DNA of 64,000 nucleotides from Sinotaia quadrata (GCA_028829895.1 CM054179.1:71114391-71178390); one strand, 5' to 3'; numbered from the stretch's first letter, positions 1 through 14,895 are shown. Made by a program: numbers and translations. Notes: generated from the letters alone by a model not told the origin.

Positions 1-166
1 GACATTGTGACTTTGGGGGAAAACACTTCCCGTTGCGGAGCGCGAGTGGAATGGAATAACGGGAACACGAACACATACAGACTTGGCTTCAATGGCAAGG
101 TCGATTTGCAGTACACGGAGGAAGCCCCAGGAGGAGAGTGTTATCCACAGCATCTTCCTTTTTTTG
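1..166 (+). CDS. Gene 1 exon a: C-terminal half of a MIB/HERC2 domain
   Basis: Frame 1 reads through the diagnostic MIB/HERC2 pattern: VEWNNGNTNTYRLG, then GKVDL, then HLPFF. In MIB proteins this strand set closes the second MIB/HERC2 domain, just before the REP region. The exon ends in phase 1 at a GTACAG donor (167). The left edge of the window cuts the domain, so its first half is missing here. A 40-bp minisatellite starts directly at the donor. Confidence 0.85.
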
Positions 167-3100
167 GTACAGACGTCAGTGGCATGTCAAACGTTTTTCT
201 GTAGAGTTGCAGACGTCAGTGGCATGTCAAACGGTTTTCTGTAGAGTTGCAGACGTCAGTGGCATGTCAAACGGTTTTCTGTAGAGTTGCAGACGTCAGT
301 GGCATGTCAAACGTTTTTCTGTAGAGTTGCAGACGTCAGTGAAGTGTCAAGTCTTTTTGTTACAAACGTCAGTGACACGTTAAAACTCTTTCTGTACAGT
401 TATATACGTCATTGAGATGTCAAAAGCATTTCTGACTAGGTGCAGATGTCAGTGACATGTCAAAAGTCGTTAGACAAGCACCATCAGTACGTACGACTAG
501 CATTAATCCAACAGTTACAAAATGTGTGACCAACATTAGGTACAAAAGAGCTAACATTTACAGTAATTACTTGACCAACATTAGGCACAAAAGAGCTAAC
601 ATTTACAGTAATTACTTGACCAACATTAGGCACAAAAGAGCTAACATTTACAGTAATTACTTGACCAACATTAGGCACAAAAGAGCTAACATTTACAGTA
701 ATTACTTGACCAACATTAGGCACAAAAGAGCTAACAGTTACAGTAATTACTTGACCAACATTAGGCACAAAAGAGCTAACATTTACAGTAATTACTTGAC
801 CAACATTAGGCACAAAAGAGCTAACAGTTACAGTAATTACTTGACCAACATTAGGCACAAAAGAGCTAACAGTTACAGTAATTACTTTACTAACATTGGA
901 CACAAACGAGCTAACAATTACATTATATTTGATACATTAGACACAAAAGAACTAAAAGTTAAGTATATTTGACCAATTTTGGACTCAGAAGAGCTAAACG
1001 TTACAGTATGTTTATGTTAGTCATACGCACTACAACACTATGTCTAATGTAGGTCATATGGTACTGTATTTGGTATGTCTAATGTAGGTCATATGGTACT
1101 GTATTTGGTTAGTCTAATGTAGGTCATATGGTACTGTATTTGGTTAGTCTAATGTAGGTCATATGGTACTGTATTTGGTATGTCTAATGTAGGTCATATG
1201 GTACTGTATTTGTTTAGTCTAATGTAGGTCATATGGTACTGTATTTGGTATGTCTAATGTAGGTCATATGGTACTGTATTTAGTATGTCTAATATAGGTC
1301 ATATGGTACTGTATTTGGTATGTCTAATGTAGGTCATATGGTACTGTATTTGGTATGTCTAATGTAGGTCATATGGTACTGTATTTGTTATGTCTAATGT
1401 AGGTCATATGTATTTGTAACTGTCAAATGTGAGTCATACGTAATGTAACTGTCAAATGTTAATCAAACATCATCTCAGTTCTGCTAGATTGTGTTTAATG
1501 CCATGCCTCCTTAAATGTAAGACCACTGTAATTGTTTGTATATATACATAATACTTTATGTGTCCTTGAATTTTTTAAACCATTTCTTTCTGGCTGTTTT
1601 CTAAATTAAACTTAGCACACAGTTTTGTTGCTCTTTTGCTGTTCTTGCAATAGCGTGTACTAGCCTATTACTGTACGAGTCTTGTGTTTAATAAGAAAAA
1701 AATGTGCCCCAAATTTTTTGGTAATTTCTCATTAACATTATTTTGTACTTTAATTCTAAGACCATTCCCTGACGATTCCCGTATAAGTCAGAGGATATAT
1801 TGTTTCTTGCAAATCGGAACAAAATAAAATTATTACAACGCAAGTCAAAACCGGATTATCTACATTTATGAAAATATGTTGTTTCGTTAACAGATAAAAT
1901 CATTTACATAAAGCCACATTATCAGTTACAAAATGTGTTGTTTCGTTAACAGATAAAACCGTTTACAAAAAGCCACAGCATCAGTTACAAAACGTGGTTG
2001 GTGACCTGTCGGTGGGCGATCGAGTTTGTATCAATTTGAATCCAAGCGAACTACAGCAGTTTCAGAAAACGAGAAGTGGTTTAAGTGAGGTCAGTCAATG
2101 GCCACCTTCTCTTCTCTCTTTTTTCACTTCAATGTACTTTCTAAGTACACGTGTTCTTGTCCGTCCACAACATGCTAAGTACTTTTAAGTGCAAGCGTTC
2201 TTGTCGTTCCACAATATCTGACAAGCAAAAATATTAACCAAGAGCTCGTTTTAATAGTTTAAACTAATATAAATTAAACTAGAATAAACTGTATACATAT
2301 TACACTTTTTTTCTCATTTAATTATTTATTTGATCTATTTTGCAAAGTAAGAAAAAAACTCGTTTCATTTATTGTAGACTGTATATTTCAGTTATTTCAT
2401 TATAATCTTTACATTTAATACATTTTGGCATAAACGTCAGAAATAATTAATGTAGGATAGCCTGTACTTTTGTTGTTTCATTGTAATCAATACATTTCAT
2501 AATTTTTATATAGCCGTCATAATTATGACTGGTATATAATGTCTATTTTAATTGTCTATGCATCTAAATAATGTTTCGTAAATAAAATATGTATATTATG
2601 TATGTGTTAAAGTCTAGATGTCATATGTATCTCAAAGTCAGAAAATACATATACCCATACCATATACATATAATTCTAAGTAAGCATTCATATCTTTGAC
2701 GTTATACTGTTTATATATGCTTTGATGTAAGCGTTAATGTCCTTAAAACCATACTATTTTTGTGTTTTGATGTACACATTAATATCCTTTGTATATTGTT
2801 TGTCATAAGCATTAATGTCCTTAAAGTCATAGGTTTACTATTTATTTATATATGTAAGCATGAATTTCCTTAAGTGCTCTGTTTTTTTAATGTTTTGATG
2901 CAAGAGTGAATGTCCTTAAGTCGTGCTGTTTGTGTATGTTTTGATGTAAGTGTGAATGTCATTAAGTCGTGCCGTTTGTGTATGTTTTGATGTAAGTGTG
3001 AATGTCCTTAAGTCGTGCTGTTTGTATATTTTTTACAGATCATAAGTAAGGTGGGTGTTGTTCAGGAGTTTACGCCGACTGGGGACGCCATAGTCAATTT

Positions 3101-6100
3101 TGGCTCCAAAAAACTTCGAGTTGGATCTAAAGTTCTTAAAAAGGTACACCTTAAGAAATATAATTTTAAATTATAATTAATTATTTCGTTTTATTTGTTT
3201 GTTATAACATACATTTAATAGTTTATTGTTTTATTTCTATTAAAGTACAATTAAATATACAAACTTTATTCAAACTTTATTTCTATACTCGACCTTTCTT
3301 AATATTCATTAATTAGCTTGCATTTAATCCGATTTAATGCGCTATATATACCTAAAAATAGGGCAGGATTAAATGTTTTAAGAATTTGTGAATATTCATC
3401 CACGCCGTTTCAAAGAGTTCGCGATTGTAGTGTTTATTTATCAAATTTCAGCATTTAATATGTTTGAACTATAATCATTTTAAAAAATATTATAAAGTAA
3501 TGAATGTGAGTCTGAGTGACTATGCCACTCTGCATATAATATACATATTAAGAATTAAGAATTCACCTATTCTGCTGTATTTATTTACGAAAGCATTTAG
3601 CCACCGCATCATTTGCTAAAACAAATAACCTAAGAATTATAACAGCATGGTTATTGTCTTTTCTCTCATATTGCACTAATGTATGGTTAATATGTTGTCT
3701 TCGTATAATACGTCTTGCTTTCGTATTACACTAATATATGGGTTAATGTGTTGTTTTTCATATTGCATTCGCGTATTGTTAATTTGTTGTCTTTCATAGT
3801 GCACTCTGGTGTCCACATCATCAAAATATATTTCATTAATATCACTTTCAGTATAGTACTTTTAAATAATTTGTGACATACATTCTCCAGGTCCAGGAAT
3901 TTACCCCGGGTGACCGTGTCCGTATACTTGCAGACAAGGAAAGGGTAACCGATTTACAGGACGGCCATGGGGGGTTTGACAAAGGCATGCGCGCGGTGAG
4001 TTTTTTTTTTTTTTTTCACAGCGTTTCTAGTTAAGAGAAGGCAGAAAAAGCGTTACTAGTTAAGAGAAGGCAGAAAAAGCGTTATTAGTCAAGAGAAGGC
4101 AGAAAAAGCGTTATTAGTCAAGAGAAGGCAGAAAAAGCGTTATTAGTCAAGAGAAGGCAGAAAACGCGTTATTAGTCAAGAGAAGGTAGAAAAAGGATAT
4201 ATGAAAAACCACAAAGCCCTTTATTTTGTGCAAATTATATTATTAAATGGTCTGTTTTTAAACCGTTTGACCTAATTCGTAATTATATAAATACAGAATT
4301 AAAAGTACCTCAAATGAAGCCTAATATAATAATATGAACCCGTAGATTTTTGACTCAGTTAAGACTTAACTATATTTAAAGATTAAGTTTGGATTGACAC
4401 GAGCGATGAACTTTGATCCCCAGCGTTAGTGACGTAAGCAGCCACGAAGACGTCGCATCAAATAGCAGTACGAACTGCGAAATGGAATTTAGTTTCTGTT
4501 CTTGTTTCTGTTTAGATTCTGAAATGGGACTTTTCGATCTTTTATTAATACTTAACAGATTTAAATTCTGCTGGCAATGTCAAGATGAAAAAGCACAATC
4601 CACTTAATTCTCTTACTAGCAGAGCTCGAGTTAAAGCTACATCCACCTTCAAGTAAACAGACAAGCTAAGTTTGTGGACACCTTCACAACCTAATTTTAA
4701 ATTGTATAAAATATTTGTGAAATGACAACAGAAAAAGTACTTGTGACATTGCCTTGTGGTTGAGCTTACTCTGAGCTGGTAGAGTGTCTGAACTTGTATT
4801 AGCGATAGGCGTGCAAATGAGGTGATCTTTGTTAGCAGTCTGTGTATTTGTCTGTCTGTGTGAATTCGAGTGTATGTTGTATTATTTGTGGATGTGTGAA
4901 TGTGTGAATGTGCACTAAGTTATGTTTTCTGTTGATGAGGAAAACTTAGACACCCATAAAGAAATAAAAACATTTTATTAATGTTCACAACATTAACGGA
5001 TTGTTACTGGCTTAAGTAAGAGGAAAAGAGATTCTTAGAGATTTTATTTCTCTTCGCATAAAAGTAGCATCTGTCATGCTTGAACAAAAATACGCTCTAA
5101 ACACAGATAAACAGCGTTCCTAGATTCGCTATGGAGCAGAGGGGAATCAGACTAAATCAGAAAGTAAAGTAACGCACAGAAAGAAATGTTGATAGCAATA
5201 ATTATGAACGGTTAAAATTGTTTACAATTTGCTAAATATATGTAAATATTTTTATTTCAATTTGCTGCTTAAGTATTAAATGTACATATTTTTAATGTTA
5301 ACGTGTGATAATGGTAAATAGCTAATTGGTTTAAGAGCATTAACTAGTTTTGTGTATGTGTTCATGTGCATCTGAAAAGTTTAAAAATGTAAAATAATTG
5401 AAATATGATATTCAGAAACTGTTATGACAAACGTATTTAACTACTAGGTTAAATATTTATGGAGATACAGTGTTGTGAGGGTTGATTTCAGAATGGAAAT
5501 TTGTTTAAACATTCAACAAAGTAGTTCAGTCGAGGGCTTCATCATGTTTACAAAAGTAGGTGCTGAATAATTACTTCCCTTTAAACTGATTTCTGTAAGA
5601 AATTCATAATAGTTATGAAAGAGTGGTTCAAAACATTTTTAAATTGCATTCTTGCATTCAGTAATTTATAGAAAAACACTGGAAAATTTATCATTGAAAG
5701 ATTATTGAAAACAACTAAATCTTAGGACAGTTCAAAGCAAAATGTATTTTCTTTTCTTTTCAGGTATTGGGTAAAGTTGGAGAGGTAATCAAAATCGACA
5801 GTGATGGAGATGTGCTGGTGCAGTTTAATGCAAACCAGAAGTGGCTCTTCAATCCGGCGTGCCTCACTTCAGCATCCGGGCAACCAGTCGATGACATTTC
5901 CATTGATGAGGACACAGAAAGTGCAGATGATGACGGGTTGTCATTTTTATCCGATGGTAAGTATGGAATCATCAATATTTAGTCAGGATTTTGTCTGACG
6001 GTAAATATCGATACATCAATATTCAGTAAAGATTTTATCTGACGGTAAGTATCGATATATCAATATTCAATCAAGAAAAGTTTTTGCGAAAGAAGGAAGA

Positions 6101-9100
6101 AAATTCATGACACTGTAATGTAAAAACTAATTTTAAAAAAAATAATTGCATTTTGTTCATAAAATAAGTTAACAAAAATATATTTAAATTACTTTATAAT
6201 TGAAAATAAATTGCCTGAAATGAATAATGTTTCTTATGTCTTGAAAATTAAAAATTAATATGAGTATATAAAATGAGATAGACAGTTAGTTTATAGTTTA
6301 CAATGGCAATTTATTAGTTGTTATGTCAACTTGACAGATTTCTATGTTGTTTACAATGGTTCATTATTTGTTACATGAATCTGACATATTTGAACAATTC
6401 TTGATGTCAGGCAGATCTAGTGAAAACATACTGGGTCAGATGTTGGCTTCTATGGCACTGGCAGCGGCTGCTGCTCGCGCCCAGCAAATGGGGGGGCTGC
6501 TTTTTCTCAAAGCTGTTGTAGAAAATGACGTCACCACAGTCAGAGAACTGCTGCGTAAAGATTCGGATCTGGTAAGAGATCTCTTTGTTTGTCTGACGGT
6601 GTGTACGATGTGGATCTGGTAAGAGATCTCTTTGTTTGTCTGACGGTGTATACGATGTGGATCTGGTAAGAGATCTCTTTGTTTGTCTGACGGTGTATAC
6701 GATGTGGATCTGGTAAGAGATCTCTTTGTTTGTCTGACGGTGTGTACGATGTGGATCTGGTTAGAGATCTCTTTGTTTGTCTGACGGTGTATACGATGTG
6801 GATCTGGTAAGAGATCTCTTTGTTTGTCTGACGGTGTGTACTATGTGAATCTATCTGAATAATGTCTATCTATTCCCTGTATTTTTATCTATCTGATGTC
6901 CATGTATCTATTTTTATCTATCTATCTGCCTGATGTCTAACTGACTATCAGCTGAATGTTTTATCTTTCTGTCTGATGTCTATTTATCTACCTGTCTGAT
7001 GTCTCTCTGCTTACCTATATGTCTGATGTTTAGCTATCCTCTATTTATCTCTCCGTCTATCTATCTGTCTACCCATTAAAGGACATTTGTATTCACATTG
7101 CTTTAAGAAAATCTTTACCAAAAATACAGAAATACAGATAGAATGCAGAAAGCCCATCTCATTTGGTTTGGTTGTTTGCAGGCCGATTCATCAGCAAAAG
7201 GTATACCCGTTCTTCACATCGCCTCCAACAGGGGACATCAAGCTATCACACAGCTTCTCGTGGAAAGTGGAGCAAACATTAACATACAGGACAAAGATGG
7301 AGATTCGGCCCTCATGGTTGGCATGTAGGTGCTATAACTAAGATATGAAAATATTAGAAAATGTATTCAATAACTGACAATACAGAGCGGTTTTGCACTG
7401 GGTGGACAGTGGAGACTGATGATCAAATCATTTCCCACACTGCGTACACAGACGGTAGACTACACACATATCCCACCTCCTCACAGACGGTAGACTACAC
7501 ACATATCCCCCCTACTCACAGACGGTAAACTATACACATATCCCCCTATTCACAGACAGTAGACTATACACATATCCCCCTATTCACAGACAGTAGACTA
7601 TACACATATCCCCCTACTCACAGACAGTAGACTATACACATATCCCCCTACTCACAGACAGTAGACTATACACATATCCCCCCTACCACAGACAGTAGAC
7701 TATACACATATCCCCCTACTCACAATCAAGTTTTAAACAAGTAACCAAGTACAAAACTTATTTTACATTTTTTCCATCTAAAAATAATATATTATTATTG
7801 TGCTTAGATGACAACTTTCTGGTACTAGCATATTTTAAAATATAGTAAGTCTCAAAGTCTGTAATGGAAATGTGATGGTAACTTACTCACATGACTGCAT
7901 GTGACGACATAGTAAAGTCATGGGTCACAAATCAGGGATCACGATTTCACATGTCAAAGGTCACGATTTTACACACTACAATGCAACTGCAGAATTATCT
8001 TTTTTTTTTTTTTTCAGACAGCACGAAGCAGTGGCAGAGTACTTGATCAACAAAGGTTGTGACGTCACACTCGCAAACAATAATGGCCAGACGGCCAGCC
8101 ATAGAGCTGCTATTCTTGGACACGTCAGCATTCTTCGTTTACTCATGGCGCGAGGCGCTGACTTCAACGCCATGGTGAGTAGTCGACAGCTTTCAGATAG
8201 GTAAACAGTCACTTGGTATCATTAGTTTATTAATGACCATAATGTAAGTCAACGTTCACTCTTGTAAACCGTCACTAGTTTATTAGTGATCATATGAAAG
8301 TCAACATTCACTCGTGTAAACCGTCACTAGTTTATTAGTGATCATATGAAGGTCAACGTTCACTCGTGTAAACCGTCACTAGTTTATTAGTGATCATATG
8401 AAAGTCAACATTCACTCGTGTAAACCGTCACTAGTTTATTAGTGACCATAATTAGGTCAATATTCACTCGTCAAAACCGTCACTAGTTTATTACTAGCCA
8501 TCTGTAGTTCAGCATTTATAACGGAAGAAAGGTCAGTTTTTAACAAATCTGTAAGTTTTAGACCAATAGCAATTTAATAGATCTAATTTTTGACAACAGC
8601 GAGACAGTTTATAAATCCGTTACTTAAACTTATTATTATCATTGAAAGAAGCAAGCAAAGCCCCTTTCTAAATATTCACGCACGATATTCATTCATTTCA
8701 TCATGGTGAACATCACTCACATAATACAGTTACCCAGTTTAAAATTAGTTCAAAATGATCCATAAAGTGTGAATTGATTTTAAATAGTACGAAATGGTAG
8801 TGTAAAATAATCCATAACTGAAATATTTGTTAAATAGTCCTTATATAATCGTACAACACAAAACATTGCATTTGTTTGACCTATTTACCTACATATTAAG
8901 AGGAAAACAAGAAAATGGAAAAGCGATTAGCCCCATGTACACAGTCTTTAATTTAAAGACAAAATAAATAGTAATACAATAATTGCGAGAGCTAGTTTTC
9001 AAATGAAATAAGTAACATACATTTATAAATAAATAAATGCGAGAGCTAGTTTTCAAATGAAATAAGTAACATACATTTATAAATAAATAAATGATTATCG

Positions 9101-9168
9101 CACAGGAAGGAAATGGTCGAGATTTTTAAAAATCAAATCTCATTCAAAATGTGTTGTTTAAAATGCGT

Positions 9169-9218
<50 letters not shown>

Positions 9219-11022
9219 AGAGAGAATGTGTGTGTGTGTGTGCGTGCGTGCGTGTGTGTGTGTGTGTGTTTATAATTATGAATATGTGCATGCATGCGTA
9301 TGTAGCATGCGCATTTATGTGTGTGCGTGTTCACATTTGTGAGTGAAAGGCCAAAATGGTAATTACATCCGGGTGCAATTCTTCACACGAGAGTGACGTG
9401 CATGCAGGACCTTGCTGGTGACACGCCACTCCATGACGCCATTAGTAAAAGTCGAACGGCTGCTGCACAGGTCCTGATAGGGTGGCCAAAACTCAACCTA
9501 CGGCGCGCGAACAAAAAGGGCTTCTCAGCCTTACACCAAACTGCTCTGTCCGGGGAGGCAGCGTGAGTACTGCCGTTGTGACCTTTACTCCAGACAGTAT
9601 GTATAGTGCCTTTGTGACCTTTACTCCAGACAGTATGTATAGTGCTTTTGTGACCTTTTCTCTAGACAGTATGTATAGTGCCGTTGTGATCTTTACTCCA
9701 GACACCAAACAGTGTACATAGTGCCTTTGTGACTGTTATAGCAAATTGGAGGTTTAGTGTATTTCTGATCTTTACAGCAAACAGGATGTATAGTACGTTT
9801 GTTATCTTTACAGTAAATATGATGTATAGTATACAAAATGTATAGTACATTTCTGACTTTTACACCAAACACGATGCATAGTGTTTATGACCTTTACACC
9901 AAACAGGGTATATAGTACCCTTGTGACCATTACAACAAACATATTTATCAGTGATCTTTACACTAAACAGGATTAACAGTGCATTTCTCTTCACTACGAA
10001 CAGAAATGTACAATGGACTTGTCACCATGATACCAAACATGATGCCTAGTATTTCTAGACCTTTTAGGTTTCCTTGAACAAATACACATAATAATTAATG
10101 TGGGCCAAAGTCTTAAAAGTAAAAGCGAGAAATTGTCTTTCTATAACAGTCCTCACATTAGATAGCGTGGAAAGAAACTTAGATTTTACTCTGTTATTTA
10201 TATATATGGTTTTCAATGATATACGTTTTTCAATAGATTATCATTTAAATATATTCAAATACTGTTTCCACCATTTTGCAAGCAAATGAAACATTTTCTT
10301 CAGATAAAGGAAATAATTATAACACTTTCACATAGTTTTCAAGCTTCATTTCTCTTTTTTTCTCTCCAGACTGTGAAATGTAAAGTATCTCAGTATGGAT
10401 CTATTCGCTACTATGCATACTGACAACTTATTTAACGTATTGATAGAATTCGATAGTTATCTGTGTTCTATATAACAGAATGTCTGGACTGATTAATTCT
10501 GTATGCTATATATCAGGGAATAGTCGAGCTGGTAAATTTTCTCTTGTATGTATATAATAGCTGGACTGATAAGTTATGTGCTGTATGTGACAAAATAACC
10601 GAACTGATAAATTTTCTTTTACATATTTCAGAATAGAAGAGCTGATAAATTCTCTAAATTGTAATTGACAGAATAACTAAACTGATATATTCTACGTGTT
10701 GTATGCGACAGAATAACTGAGCTGATAAATTCTCAGTTTTGTGCGATAAATTTTCTTTGTTGTATACGACAGAATAGCTGAGCTGATAAATTATCTATGT
10801 TGTAAAAGACAGAATAGCTGAGCTGATAAATTATCTATGTTGTATACGACAGAATAGCCGAGCTGATCTTGAAGAAAGATCAAACGCTTGTCAATGAGCA
10901 GAAGGACGATGGATTCACAGCGCTTCATGTCGCGACCTTTAACAACCATACAGACGTTATGGCTGTTTTAATTCAAAAGGTTTCAAACTATGTAGTTTTC
11001 GTGTTTGTTTGATTGTTAGTGG

Positions 11023-11057
<35 letters not shown>

Positions 11058-12533
11058 ATTTAACTCTTAGTGCTGGAAAAGGAAAAGTATTGTAAAATAA
11101 ACAAACAATTTTCTAATTGTTCATATAAAATTTGCTAAGAGAATAGTAAGCAGTCTTAGTTGACACTAGAAATACAATTATATCCAGAAAGCCAATACAT
11201 TACTCGAGGTACGCCTGATTTTAGATCAATGTGTCAGTAGGCCATCTTTTGAAAAAAAAAAAGTCACTTTAACACACCATGTGAGTGTCTATTGGCCGTA
11301 GGCAAATGAATTATATCTGACAATATATCAGTATTTGGCAGTAGGCAAATAAATGATATCTGACAATATTTGGCAGTAGGCAAATAAATGATATCTGACA
11401 ATATTTGGCAGTAAACAAGAGTAGCACGAGGTCAGTGTTTGGCTCTAAGTTTAGTTATCCAGTGCTTACTAACAGTGGGCATACGGTTACTAACAGGCCA
11501 ATATTTTACAGTGAGTCATTGTTTGAAACTGATTGTGATGGTTTGGTGAAGTGATGGGACAATAAATGGCGGTATCGTGTGTGACACTAGGTCAGTCCCC
11601 TTGCACTTTGCAATCTAGAAACGACCAAGATTCATAATTGACATGACTGGATTTACATTTGACGCGTAGATCAGCCCCATTTTATACTGCAAATCACACG
11701 AAAGTAATTTAGACTAGACAGTACAGAGTAGATCAGCCGAAATTTATACCGCAAATCACACGAAAAGTAATTTAACTAGACACTACAGAGTAGATTGAAT
11801 GAGCAAAGAGTTAAGTAAACATACTTAGTGAACTTTAACATAGCAAATTTTAGATGAATATTATGCGCTGCAACCAACTGTAATAATTGATTACAACCGA
11901 TAAATATAGTCTAAGCAATGTACAGTTCAAATGAAAACTGTACAGTGTATCCTGACTTCTTTATCTGTACCTTGCTTTAGCACTTGACTTGCTGGTAAGA
12001 GTCAAGTCACTTACCTTGCTTTAGCACCTGACTTGGTGGTAAGAGTCAAGTCACTTACCTTGCTTTAGCACTTGACTTGGTGGTAAGAGTCAAGTCACTT
12101 ACCTTACTTTAGCACCTGACTTGGTGGTAAGAGTCAAGTCACTTACCTTCCTGTAGCACTTGGTGGTAAGAGTCAAGTCACTTACCTTGCTTTAGCACTT
12201 GACTTGGTGGTAAGAGTCAAGTCACTTACCTTGCTTTAGCACTTGACTTGGTGGTAAGAGTCAAGTCACTTACCTTGTGCGTCAGCTGTACTCTTGAATG
12301 TCCGCACTTTGACCCTTCCTGGGATCCGAAATTTTCTGTTCTACCATAGTCTGTTTGTCTTTGTGTTTCAATAGGGCAAAATGGGCCTAGGTTTGTCATT
12401 TGGCTAATGATTAACACTTAACCCTTGAGTGGTAATAAGTCATTATGCATGGAACATTTTCATAATATTCCATTTAATTATGTTTATTTTATTACTCAGT
12501 CCATACATTTCTCGTGAAACTCGCTCTCAACAG

Positions 12534-12565
<32 letters not shown>

Positions 12566-14801
12566 CACTCTCTGTCCATGTCTCTCACTCTCCTTCTCGT
12601 ACCTACATATGTATCATACATGTCCAAAAAAGAGTGTGTAGCACAATGACTTCCCATCTATTGTACATGTTACTGTTCTTGGCTATTTCTTATAAGCTGA
12701 AGGTAATTTGTCGACATGTTTATGTTTGTTCACAAGAAACATTTCACTACATGGTGTTTGTCATTTTACTGGTATTATTTGTTAGCGTTATTTATCTGTG
12801 CAAAAACCATTTATTTGTTTCTTATTGTTACTTTGCATATATCATCTGTTTGGCAGAGTATCTTTATACGTTCTCTAACATCGTCATCAGTTTGTGTGTA
12901 TTTTGTCATGTGTGCTGACTTTGTAATGTGCTTATAGTTATCGTTATCATTATAAGTAATGGTAGTAGTAATATTGTGTTACAGGGTGGTCCTAAGTAAT
13001 AGTAGTAGTAATATTGTGTTACAGGGTGGTCCTAAGTAATAGTAGTAGTAATATTGTGTTACAGGGTGGTCATAAGTAATAGTAGTAGTAATATTGTGTT
13101 ACAGGGTCGTGCAAATATGGAAATGAAAACTCAGCAGAAGCAGACGGCATTGCATTTGGCCGCGGAGCAGGCATACATGGATGCTGCACAACTCCTTGTT
13201 AAACATGGTAATAATGCTGTTAATGTATCTTCTCAATAATAATGCTAATCGGTCTTTCCACATTAACAATGGTAATAATGTTGTTAATGTTTCTTCTCAA
13301 TAATAATGCTAATCAGTCTTTCCACATTAACAAAGGTAATAATGTTGTTAATGTATCTTCTTAATAATAATGCTATTCGGTCTTTCCACATTAACAATGA
13401 TAAAAATGTTCATAAGTTCTATCTTTTATCATTAAAATGGTAATACTAAAGAAAAAATGTTTTTCTCATTTGGAATGATAATAATGTTTTTTTTAAAAAT
13501 TACTCTTCTCCTTAAAATATGATAATATGTTTGTGGTGGAGTAAATTTGCCTCTCCCTATTTTAAAATTAAATTGTTATATAAATTGTTAAATTGTTAAA
13601 GTAACCCGATCTTGGGCACTTCTTATAATGGTATATTTTAAATGTCTGAGTTGAAGTAAATGCTCGAGGCAAGAATATTCTTGATTTCTTGATGTAATGC
13701 AAACTATTGAGTAGTTTTATTATCCAATGGTTATGATTTATGAGAACGAGACCAGCCAATGGGCTGAGATTAAAAAGTCTACTTGTTGTAGAAAATTCTA
13801 CTGTCTAATCACTTTGAATCTGGATTGGAAAGAAGTCCAGTTTTGAAAGGTGGCAGTTAGCTTGGTAGTGAGTTAAACTGACACCATGGAGAGATGTAGT
13901 TTACTTCAAGTAATTTTAATTATTATAAACTGACATCATGGAGAGATGTAGTTTACTTCAAGTAATTTTAATTATTATAAACTGACACCGTGGAGAGATG
14001 TAGTTTACTTCAAGTAATTTTAATTATTATAAACTGACACCATGGAGAGATGTAGTTTACTTCTGTGGTTTTAACTGCTTAATACATCCTAGTTAGTAAG
14101 CAAAGGAAAGTGAGTGCGGTTGGAGCGGGGGTTCATTTTTGTTGTTGATGATTTACTTTTTACGAAAGATATTTTTTGCTTTCATTTTTCATGATTTACT
14201 TTTTATAAAGTGTCTTTATGATTCCATTTTTCAGTCATAAAGTATAAAGTATATAAAGTATAAAGTTTTTATAAAGTATCTATATGTTTTCTTGATTGAC
14301 TTTTTACAAACTGCCTTATGTTTTTATTGTTCATGACTGACTTTTTATATAGTGTCATATTTTCATTGTTCCTGACTGAATTTGTTTAAAGTGTCTTATA
14401 TTTTCATTGTTCTTGTTGACTTTTTACATAGCGTCCTTGTGTTTTCATTCTTCATGATTGATATTTTACAAAGTGTCTTTGTGTTTTCATTCTTCATGAC
14501 TGATATTTTACAAAGTGTCTTTATGTTTTCACTGTTCATGATTGACTTGTTTACAAAGGTGCTGATGTGAATGCCAAAGACTGTGATGGTGACAGACCAC
14601 TCCACATACTTCTCACAGCTCATACAGGACAGGGCATGGAAGGGACTCAGCTGGTGTGTATTTTATGTTTGTCTGTCTGTCTGTGTTTGTCAGTCTTTCT
14701 TTTAACGTCAGGACAGATTTCATGTGAATTAACTAAAATTATGTCAGTGTAATATTATTCTTTCTCTTAAATGATTTACCTCTCATACACATAAGTATCT
14801 A

Positions 14802-14842
<41 letters not shown>

Positions 14843-14859
14843 GTCTGTCTATCTATCTA

Positions 14860-14895
<36 letters not shown>

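Noticed and set aside
457..972. 171-codon plus-strand and 139-codon minus-strand open frames
   Set aside because: Both are produced by the 45-bp tandem repeat; no domain, no splice context, and the same unit is open on both strands.
1976..1985. Nearer AG acceptors for gene 1 exon b
   Set aside because: Both AGs give the wrong phase with exon a; the TTAACAG at 1952 is the one that keeps frame.
12514..12918. 134-codon frame with hydrophobic stretches
   Set aside because: Starts in a (CT)n run, lies in an intron of gene 1 and has no recognisable domain.
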